From NCBI GenBank assembly GCA_001790645.1, contig MGDB01000150.1, forward strand, positions 1 to 19,229: DNA of 19,229 nucleotides, read 5' to 3'. Shown one piece after another: positions 1 through 4,974 of the stretch. Source of the DNA: Candidatus Schekmanbacteria bacterium GWA2_38_11 (GTDB lineage Bacteria > Schekmanbacteria > GWA2-38-11). The translations under genes were made by a program, and so were the position numbers. The notes beneath the pieces were generated by a model. That model searched no databases and was not told the origin of the DNA. It saw only the letters and a list, made by a program, of their open reading frames with translations. The stretch's first letter is position 1; the number at the start of each line of letters is the position of its first letter.

Positions 1-11
1 AACCATAAAGC

Positions 12-43
12 AACCCGTTTTGCGGGTTCGATAAATCGAACCC
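12..43. repeat. Two overlapping, mutually exclusive hairpins
   Basis: AACCCG (12-17) can pair with CGGGTT (23-28) across a 5-base loop. The bases 24-32 (GGGTTCGAT) can instead pair with ATCGAACCC (35-43) across a 2-base gap. The shared GGGTT segment means only one fold can form at a time. The second arm resembles a GGTTCGATAAATCGAACC-type repeat that I recall as common in environmental genomes. No gene lies between it and smpB, so a role as an intergenic repeat or as the 3' end of an upstream transcript are both possible. Confidence 0.6.
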
Positions 44-227
44 CTACAAGTGAGTGAAAACCTTCAACAGTTAAAATCCCTGGGATTCTTCAAGCCTTTA
101 CAGTTTTTTGATCCAAGTTTCATAAAAGAATTTCATTGATTTGATTTTATTAAATGTGGTAACAAGTTCAGGACATTTAGTCTGAAACTAAAAGATTCAT
201 GGTGTTAAGCAGGGGTAAAGAAGAAGG

Positions 228-410
228 AAAATTCCCTTTGTCCTCATATTCCAGACTGTGTCACAATGTAGCCGCAACCTTTAGGTTGCGAATAAAATTT
301 TTTTAATATCAATGAGCTTAACGCAGGCTACCTGCCTGCCGGCAGGCAGGTAGCCTGCGGCTACCATTAAAACATGAGTTATGACACAGTCTGTTTCAAA
401 GGGGAATTTT
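228..410. repeat. Nested inverted-repeat element (MITE-like)
   Basis: Three blocks of the left arm find their reverse complements, in order, in the right arm. AAAATTCCCTTTG (228-240) pairs with CAAAGGGGAATTTT (397-410, one extra G). CAGACTGTGTCA (252-263) pairs with TGACACAGTCTG (382-393). GTAGCCGCA (268-276) pairs with TGCGGCTAC (356-364). The interior holds a CGCAACC-TTTA-GGTTGCG hairpin (273-290) and a 38-bp palindrome. There is no transposase and no convincing ORF inside. The shape fits a non-autonomous mobile element or a composite of stacked palindromes. It lies just upstream of smpB. Confidence 0.6.
322..359. repeat. Perfect 38-bp palindrome with a 20-bp repeated core
   Basis: The bases 322-340 are the exact reverse complement of 341-359. 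The centre is CCTGCCTGCCGGCAGGCAGG (331-350), which recurs exactly at 16071-16090 and 18450-18469. The outer 9 bp (CGCAGGCTA / TAGCCTGCG) form their own stem, so the 20-mer looks set into the apex of an existing hairpin. It could be a mobile palindrome, a protein-binding site or a recombination by-product. Confidence 0.8.
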
Positions 411-437
411 GAATTTCCTGTTTTAGTTTAGTAAATA
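409..437 (+). promoter_or_regulatory. Possible sigma-70 promoter for smpB
   Basis: TTGAAT (409-414) and TAAATA (432-437) are separated by 17 bases, and transcription would begin just before the GAGGG-containing leader of smpB. The match is partial and the surroundings are AT-rich, so this could be chance. The smpB run may also be read through from genes left of the window. Confidence 0.3.
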
Positions 438-461
438 TTAAAGAGGGAATTTATAGAATAA

Positions 462-935
462 ATGGCAGATTCTAAAAAATCTTTAAAAGACGTTAAAACT
501 GTTTGTACAAACAGGAAGGCATATCATGATTACTTTCTAACCGAGACCTTTGAGGCAGGTATATCCTTAAAAGGGACTGAAGTAAAATCGCTGCGGGATG
601 GAAAAGCAAATTTGAAAGACAGTTATGCAACGATAAAAGACGGGGAAATGTATCTGATGAACTGTCACATAAGTCCTTATTCTGCGGGTTCAAGGGAAAA
701 TCCTCCTCCTACAAGAACAAGAAAACTTCTCATGCACAGAAGAGAAATCGAGAGGCTTTTAGGGAAAACAAAGGAAAAAGGGTTTACTCTGGTCCCAGTG
801 AAGATTTACTTTAAAAAAGGGTATGCAAAGGTTGAACTGGCTCTGGGAAAGGGGAAAAAGCTTTTTGATAAGAGAAGAGCGATAAAGGAAAAGGAATCAA
901 AGCGGGAGATTGAAAGAGCTTTGAAAAAAAGATGA
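462..935 (+). CDS. smpB: SsrA-binding protein SmpB
   Basis: SmpB binds tmRNA and delivers it to ribosomes stalled on broken messages, the first step of trans-translation in the cytoplasm. The 157-residue product has the usual family length. It shows the family landmarks: an early Asn-Arg-Lys-Ala-Tyr-His block, GTEVKSLRDGKANLKDSY near residues 38-55, the NCHISPYS stretch, the RKLLMHRREI segment, and a basic tail with KLFDKRRAIKEKE that enters the decoding centre. The ATG is preceded by AAGAGGGAAT about 15 bases upstream, a rather distant ribosome site. The last four bases overlap the start of the amidase gene (ATGA), so the two are translationally coupled. No tmRNA gene is visible in the window. 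Identification is secure. Confidence 0.96.
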   Translation: MADSKKSLKDVKTVCTNRKAYHDYFLTETFEAGISLKGTEVKSLRDGKANLKDSYATIKDGEMYLMNCHISPYSAGSRENPPPTRTRKLLMHRREIERLLGKTKEKGFTLVPVKIYFKKGYAKVELALGKGKKLFDKRRAIKEKESKREIERALKKR

Positions 936-1705
936 TTAGAAAGAAAAAAGATTACCAATCAATTTTTTATATTTTATTTACCCTGTTAGTTCTTTATCTG
1001 CTGTCCCCTGAACTGTCTTCAATTGCCAAGGAGGAGCCGGTAAAGCCAAATAAGAAGCTTGTAGTCATTGACGCTGGTCATGGAGGGAAAGATACCGGCG
1101 CCAGTGGCGTTTCAGGACTGACAGAAAAAGGTATTACTTTAAAACTGGCTTTGATCCTGAGGGATATGCTTATAAAAAAGCCAAACCTGAATGTTCTTCT
1201 TACAAGGACTGAAAATATAGACATTGCTCCTGAAAAAAGGGTCTCTCTGGCAAATTCAAAAAGTGCAGATATCTTTTTAAGCCTTCATGTAAACGGTTCA
1301 TTTGATCCGGCTCAGAAAGGAATCGAAATATATTACTATTCTGAAGAGAATTTGGAATTATTCCTCCAGGCAAGTCCTGGTCAAACCTTAAGTCCTAAGG
1401 CTGAATCCGAAGAAACAAGTACTCTTATCTCTACCTGGAATGAAGCACAAAACGCATTTATACCTAAGAGCCTTAAACTTGCAAAGATTCTTGATGATAA
1501 TCTGCGTAAATTGCAAGATTTAGAAGTGAGAGGAATAAGACCAGCACCTCTTTATGTGCTTACAGGAACTACAATGCCTTCCCTGGTTATTGAAGCGGGG
1601 TTTGTCACTAACACGGCTGAAGAGTCTGCTCTTGCAAGGGATGAGTATTTAAAGGCTATTGCTTCTAAAATTGCAGATGGAATTGGTGAATATTTTGAAG
1701 AGTAA
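932..1705 (+). CDS. N-acetylmuramoyl-L-alanine amidase (Amidase_3/AmiC type)
   Basis: A zinc hydrolase that cuts the amide bond between N-acetylmuramic acid and the stem peptide, typically during daughter-cell separation or wall turnover. Residues 12-30 are hydrophobic and form a signal peptide or anchor, so the enzyme acts in the periplasm. The catalytic domain starts near residue 42 with VVIDAGHGGKDTGA. The likely zinc ligands and catalytic acids are His50, Glu65 (GLTEKG), His119 (SLHVN) and Glu221 (VIEAGFVTN). Residues 148-175 carry an extra loop of the type that can occlude the active site in AmiC/AmiB enzymes. No AMIN or SPOR targeting domain is present. The start overlaps smpB by four bases. 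Next to GerMN and murI it belongs to a cell-wall cluster. Confidence 0.92.
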   Translation: MIRKKKDYQSIFYILFTLLVLYLLSPELSSIAKEEPVKPNKKLVVIDAGHGGKDTGASGVSGLTEKGITLKLALILRDMLIKKPNLNVLLTRTENIDIAPEKRVSLANSKSADIFLSLHVNGSFDPAQKGIEIYYYSEENLELFLQASPGQTLSPKAESEETSTLISTWNEAQNAFIPKSLKLAKILDDNLRKLQDLEVRGIRPAPLYVLTGTTMPSLVIEAGFVTNTAEESALARDEYLKAIASKIADGIGEYFEE

Positions 1706-1745
1706 AAGAAGTGAGTGAGGAGTAGTAAATTCTAAATAATTTTAA

Positions 1746-2354
1746 ATGACAAAAATTCAAAATTCAAAGCTGTATGATTTGATCCTCAAGAGTTTAACCA
1801 GATACCGCTTTGTTTTTTTTCTTCTATTACTCTTTCTCATCCCCATATCATTAAATTGCAGTAAAAATGAATTAACAGAGAAAAAATCTTCAGAGGAAAC
1901 AAAAGGGGTTAATGGAAAAGAGGAGATGGCAGTAAAGATTTTTTTTCTTAATGGTTCACAATTAGCTTATGAGGAAAGAACTATTTCATTTGACAGATGG
2001 AAGCCTTCTAAAAAAATAAGCAGTGCATTGGAAGAGCTTATAAAAGGACCTAAGAAGGAGCCTCTTAAGCCTACTTTACCTAAGAAGACAAAGCTCATAA
2101 ATGTTTTTATTGATGAGGAAGGTGTAACTTATATCAATTTTTCAAAAGATATAATAATTAACCACCCGGGAGGGACATTTGGAGAATTAATTACAATTTA
2201 TTCTATAATTCGTACCCTGACCGAGAATTTTGAGGAAGTTCAGGCTGTGCAGATTTTAATAGGTGGGAAAGAGATAAATACTCTAATAGGGCATATAGAT
2301 ACTTCAATGCCTTTTAAGCTAAAAAGCTTTTCTGAAACTTCCCTTAACCAATAG
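1746..2354 (+). CDS. GerMN-domain lipoprotein
   Basis: The 202-residue product has a basic, hydrophobic N-terminus (about 20-37) ending in SLNCSK, with Cys38 as the likely lipidated residue, although the lipobox is not canonical. A low-complexity Glu/Lys linker follows, then a GerMN domain from about residue 60 to 192. That domain includes VKIFFLNG, a predicted helix with ISSALEELIKGPKKE, the IDEEGVTYINFSKD strand pair, and a second helix with TIYSIIRTLTEN. GerMN domains occur in Bacillus GerM and in many non-sporulating Gram-negatives beside amidase, murI and rph genes. The function there is unsettled, but location and partners point to envelope or peptidoglycan work. It starts 41 bases after the amidase stop with no strong ribosome site. 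Confidence 0.85.
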   Translation: MTKIQNSKLYDLILKSLTRYRFVFFLLLLFLIPISLNCSKNELTEKKSSEETKGVNGKEEMAVKIFFLNGSQLAYEERTISFDRWKPSKKISSALEELIKGPKKEPLKPTLPKKTKLINVFIDEEGVTYINFSKDIIINHPGGTFGELITIYSIIRTLTENFEEVQAVQILIGGKEINTLIGHIDTSMPFKLKSFSETSLNQ

Positions 2355-2389
2355 GGATGGCGGAAGAAGAAAATGCAAAGTGAAAAATT

Positions 2390-2437
2390 AAATCCCCCCC
2401 TAATCCCCCCTTTAGAAAAGAGGGGTTGGGGGGATTT
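2390..2437. repeat. C-rich/G-rich palindromic repeat (AAATCCCCC family)
   Basis: AAATCCCCCCCTAATCCCCC on the left pairs imperfectly with AGAGGGGTTGGGGGGATTT on the right around a short AGAAA-type loop. I recall this class (AATCCCCC...CCTTT...AAAGG...GGGGGATT) as a dispersed intergenic repeat in many bacterial genomes. It fills the GerMN-murI gap and could act as a weak terminator or processing site, although no T-run follows it. Confidence 0.75.
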
Positions 2438-2530
2438 GTTTAAAGTGATGATTTAAAATTCTGAGGTTTTAGATTTTGAACTATGGTTTTTAGTTTTTCA
2501 AACCTTTATGGACAATTGAAATGAGGAGAG

Positions 2531-3340
2531 ATGAATTTTAGATATAATAAAAAGCCAATAGGAGTTTTTGACTCGGGGATAGGAGGTCTTACAGTATTAA
2601 AACAGGTGATGAAGCTGCTACCCAATGAAAACTCCATATATCTTGGCGATACTGCAAGAGTTCCTTACGGGACTAAGTCACAGGAAACAGTGAGGAGATA
2701 CACATTTCAGAATATCCACTTCCTTTTAGAAAAAGGGATTAAGATATTGGTGATAGCATGTAATACTGCAACAGCTCACAGTCTTGAGATAGCAAAAAAG
2801 ACATTTCCAATTCCAATAATCGGAGTTATTGAACCTGGTGCCAGGGCAGCAGTGCGGGTAAGCAAGAAAAAAAGAGTTGGTGTAATAGGGACTTTTGGAA
2901 CTATTGAGAGCTCTGTATATAACAGGGCGATTCTTTCTCTGGATCCCAAATTCAAAATATTTTCAAAACCATGCCCTTTGTTTGTATCCCTGGCAGAAGA
3001 AGGCTTAACCAGAGGGAGAATTGCCAGAACCATAGCTGACAGATATCTGACTCCTCTTAAACAAAAAAGAATTGATGCCCTTGTCCTTGGATGCACCCAT
3101 TACCCTTTGCTTAAAGGTACTATCCAAAAATCAATCGGGAAATCTGTAAAATTAATTGACTCAAGCATTGAAACAGCTAAGGCTGTAAAAGAGGTTTTAA
3201 AAGAAAAATCTTTGGAGAATAAAAATTCTACCGGGTCTTATCATCATTTTTTTATAAGTGATGCCTCTTCTCATTTTTTAAGAACAGCAAAGCTTTTTCT
3301 TGGGAAAGTGATAGATGATTTTGTTCAGGTGGATTTATGA
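2531..3340 (+). CDS. murI: Glutamate racemase
   Basis: A cofactor-independent racemase that converts L-glutamate to the D-glutamate added to UDP-MurNAc-Ala by MurD, feeding cytoplasmic peptidoglycan precursor synthesis. The 269 residues match the usual length. Visible motifs are GVFDSGIGGLTVL (Asp14, Ser15), YLGDTARVPYGTKS, the first catalytic cysteine in ACNTATA (Cys77), and the second in LGCTHYPLL (Cys188, followed by Thr189-His190). All key residues are present. The ATG follows GAGGAGAG very closely, so the Shine-Dalgarno spacing is short. The preceding 176 bases carry the G/C-rich palindrome and otherwise only AT-rich sequence. The first four-helix-bundle cassette begins immediately after the stop. 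Confidence 0.96.
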   Translation: MNFRYNKKPIGVFDSGIGGLTVLKQVMKLLPNENSIYLGDTARVPYGTKSQETVRRYTFQNIHFLLEKGIKILVIACNTATAHSLEIAKKTFPIPIIGVIEPGARAAVRVSKKKRVGVIGTFGTIESSVYNRAILSLDPKFKIFSKPCPLFVSLAEEGLTRGRIARTIADRYLTPLKQKRIDALVLGCTHYPLLKGTIQKSIGKSVKLIDSSIETAKAVKEVLKEKSLENKNSTGSYHHFFISDASSHFLRTAKLFLGKVIDDFVQVDL

Positions 3341-3346
3341 GAAAGC

Positions 3347-3750
3347 TATAAGCTGTAAGTGATAAGCTGTAGGATAAAATGTCATACACGTTTAAAAATA
3401 TAAAGGTTTGGCAAAAAGCACATGAACTGGTTTTAGAAATCTATAAAGTTACTAAAACTTTCCCAAGTTCTGAAAAGTATGGTTTAACACCACAACTTAG
3501 AAGATCAGTTGCATCTGTAGCTACTAATATTGTTGAAGGTTATAAGAGAAGAAGTGATAAAGACTTTGCTCATTTCCTCAATATCGCTGATGGATCTTTA
3601 GAAGAAACCAAATATCATATGCTTTTGGCTAATGATTTAAAATATATGGATAAGAAAGATTATGAACATTTATCAATATTAGCGGATGAAGTTGGACGTA
3701 TGCTTTCTGCGTTTCAAAAAAAGCTTATGACTTAAAGCTTACAGCTTATA
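3347..3750 (+). repeat. Inverted repeat enclosing four-helix-bundle gene 1
   Basis: TATAAGCTGTAAG (3347-3359) is the exact reverse complement of CTTACAGCTTATA (3738-3750). A second inner pair, ATAAGCT (3362-3368) with AGCTTAT (3722-3728), continues the stem, and its right half lies inside the last codons of the gene. In RNA the two ends would pair and put the whole ORF in the loop. The left arm starts a few bases after the murI stop, and the right arm ends just before the AAGGAG of rph. This recalls 23S rRNA intervening sequences, where the same protein family sits between paired stem arms. Confidence 0.7.
3379..3735 (+). CDS. Four-helix-bundle protein, 23S rRNA-IVP family (copy 1)
   Basis: The 118-residue protein belongs to the four-helix-bundle / 23S rRNA-intervening-sequence protein family, related in fold to the Avd accessory protein of diversity-generating retroelements. 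The signature is the opening Phe-x-x-Ile-x-Val-Trp-x-Lys-Ala and the central LRRSVASVATNIVEGYKRRS (about 40-59), followed by FAHFLNIADGSLEETKYH. It has no signal peptide and is strongly basic and helical, which suits RNA binding. The role of free-standing family members is unknown, and copies inside 23S genes are not needed for growth. A weak AGGA lies four bases before the ATG. It interrupts the murI-rph pair within its own inverted repeat. It is clearly related to copy 2 but diverged from it. Confidence 0.88.
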   Translation: MSYTFKNIKVWQKAHELVLEIYKVTKTFPSSEKYGLTPQLRRSVASVATNIVEGYKRRSDKDFAHFLNIADGSLEETKYHMLLANDLKYMDKKDYEHLSILADEVGRMLSAFQKKLMT

Positions 3751-3763
3751 ACTAAGGAGTTAA

Positions 3764-4486
3764 ATGACAGTGCGGCATGATGGACGAAACTATAATGAAT
3801 TAAGAAGAGTAAAAATCAAAAGAAGATTTCTAAAAAATCCACCTGGGTCTGTGCTAATTTCTTTAGGTGAGACAAAAGTTCTCTGTACAGCCACGATTGA
3901 GGAAAAAGTTCCTCAGTTTTTAGAAAAAACAGGGAGAGGGTGGATAACTGCGGAGTATTCGCTTCTTCCAGGCTCTACACATACAAGAACAAGGCGTGAG
4001 GCATCAGCAGGGAAACTCAGCGGGAGGACACAGGAAATCCAGAGGCTAATCGGAAGAGCCCTTCGTTTAACTGCAGACTTAACCCTCCTTGGTGAGAGGA
4101 CAATCTGGATAGACTGTGATGTTCTCCAGGCAGATGGAGGGACAAGGACGGCAGCTATAACCGGTGCCTATGTGGCATTAATGGATGCCATAAGATTTTT
4201 GCTTTCTAAAAAGGTAATCAATGCAAATCCGGTTAAAGAGCAGGTTGCCGCAGTAAGCGTTGGTATTGTAAATGGGAAAATAAGCCTGGATTTAGACTAC
4301 CAGGAGGATTCCGGTGCAGATGTTGATATGAATGTAATAATGACTAAAAGCGGGAAGCTTGTGGAACTGCAGGCAACAGCTGAAAAAAAACCTTTTACTA
4401 AAAAAGATTTAGATAAACTCCTGACGCTTGCCCACAGAGGGATCTCACAGCTTATTGAGGTTCAAGAAAAAGTATTAATAAAGTAA
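3764..4486 (+). CDS. rph: Ribonuclease PH
   Basis: A phosphorolytic 3'-5' exoribonuclease that trims the 3' ends of tRNA precursors and works as a hexameric ring in the cytoplasm. The 240 residues match the family. Visible landmarks are RHDGR near the N-terminus, [31 protein letters not shown] (86-101), the phosphate-binding GGTRTA (125-130) within [20 protein letters not shown], and the acidic cluster [18 protein letters not shown] (176-193), which includes Asp178, Asp182 and Asp186. The ATG has a good AAGGAG site seven bases upstream, directly after the right arm of the first cassette, so RNA folding there could affect its translation. In many genomes rdgB follows rph. Here a four-helix-bundle gene does. 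Confidence 0.95.
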   Translation: MTVRHDGRNYNELRRVKIKRRFLKNPPGSVLISLGETKVLCTATIEEKVPQFLEKTGRGWITAEYSLLPGSTHTRTRREASAGKLSGRTQEIQRLIGRALRLTADLTLLGERTIWIDCDVLQADGGTRTAAITGAYVALMDAIRFLLSKKVINANPVKEQVAAVSVGIVNGKISLDLDYQEDSGADVDMNVIMTKSGKLVELQATAEKKPFTKKDLDKLLTLAHRGISQLIEVQEKVLIK

Positions 4487-4488
4487 AG

Positions 4489-4920
4489 AGAGTTAAAGAG
4501 TTAGTGAGTTGGAGAGATAAGCTGATAGCTTAGTAATGAAATATGGCAAAGATAGAAAAATTTGAGGATATTCAAGTATGGGGAAAAGCAAGAGAGCTAA
4601 ATAAGAAAATATATTATATTACTAAGGATCATTCTTTTTCTAAGGATTATTCTCTCAGAGATCAGATTAGGAGGTCTTCAATTTCTATAATGGCAAATAT
4701 AGCAGAAGGCTTTGGACGTAGGAGCAGGAAAGAATTTGCAAACTTCTTAAATATGGCTCATGGCTCAGCAGCCGAGGTTCAATGTCATCTTTATGCAGCA
4801 TTAGATCAAAATTATATCAATCAGAAAAGTTTTAATGAATTATATGCAAAAGTTGAGGAAGTTTCAAAGATGATAAAAGGTTTCATGAATTATCTTAAAA
4901 CTCCTTAACTCATAACTCTG
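4489..4920 (+). repeat. Imperfect inverted repeat enclosing four-helix-bundle gene 2
   Basis: The left flank just after the rph stop contains AGAGTTAAAGAGTTAGTGAG (4489-4508). The right flank CTCCTTAACTCATAACTCT (4901-4919) reads, in reverse complement, AGAGTTATGAGTTAAGGAG, a match of roughly 17 of 20 positions with one gap. As in copy 1, the right arm overlaps the end of the ORF, and both arms are built from short repeated units, here GAGTTA. A local hairpin TAAGCT-GAT-AGCTTA (4518-4532) sits just before the ATG. The arm sequence differs from cassette 1, so each cassette carries its own matched pair. Confidence 0.6.
4543..4908 (+). CDS. Four-helix-bundle protein, 23S rRNA-IVP family (copy 2)
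   Basis: A second, 121-residue member of the family. The opening KFEDIQVWGKAREL and the central IRRSSISIMANIAEGFGRRS (about 42-61), followed by EFANFLNMAHGSAAEVQCHL, match the family pattern. Relative to copy 1 the conserved Arg-Arg, Asn-Ile and Glu-Gly positions are kept, but much of the rest differs, so it is not a recent tandem duplicate. No signal peptide or membrane segment is present. No good ribosome site precedes the ATG, and a small hairpin occupies that place. It lies between rph and leuS inside its own inverted repeat. The molecular function of such stand-alone copies is not known. Confidence 0.88.
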   Translation: MAKIEKFEDIQVWGKARELNKKIYYITKDHSFSKDYSLRDQIRRSSISIMANIAEGFGRRSRKEFANFLNMAHGSAAEVQCHLYAALDQNYINQKSFNELYAKVEEVSKMIKGFMNYLKTP

Positions 4921-4937
4921 CAACTACTAAAAATTTC

Positions 4938-4966
4938 TTGACAATGAACCAGTTTCAATTGAATAT
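4938..4966 (+). promoter_or_regulatory. Possible leuS promoter, nearly leaderless
   Basis: A consensus TTGACA (4938-4943) is followed after 17 bases by GAATAT (4961-4966), a poor -10. If used, the transcript would begin within a few bases of the leuS ATG at 4975. That would fit the absence of a Shine-Dalgarno site and suggest leaderless translation. The weak -10 keeps confidence low. Confidence 0.3.
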
Positions 4967-4974
4967 TTTGAGTT

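Noticed and set aside
1..461. tmRNA, tRNA or CRISPR in the gene-free left end
   Set aside because: No CCA-ending cloverleaf, no tmRNA tag sequence and no regularly spaced direct repeats are visible. Only inverted repeats are present.
3379..4908. Diversity-generating retroelement, because the four-helix-bundle proteins resemble Avd
   Set aside because: No reverse transcriptase, template/variable repeat pair or target gene is present nearby. Family resemblance to Avd alone is not enough.
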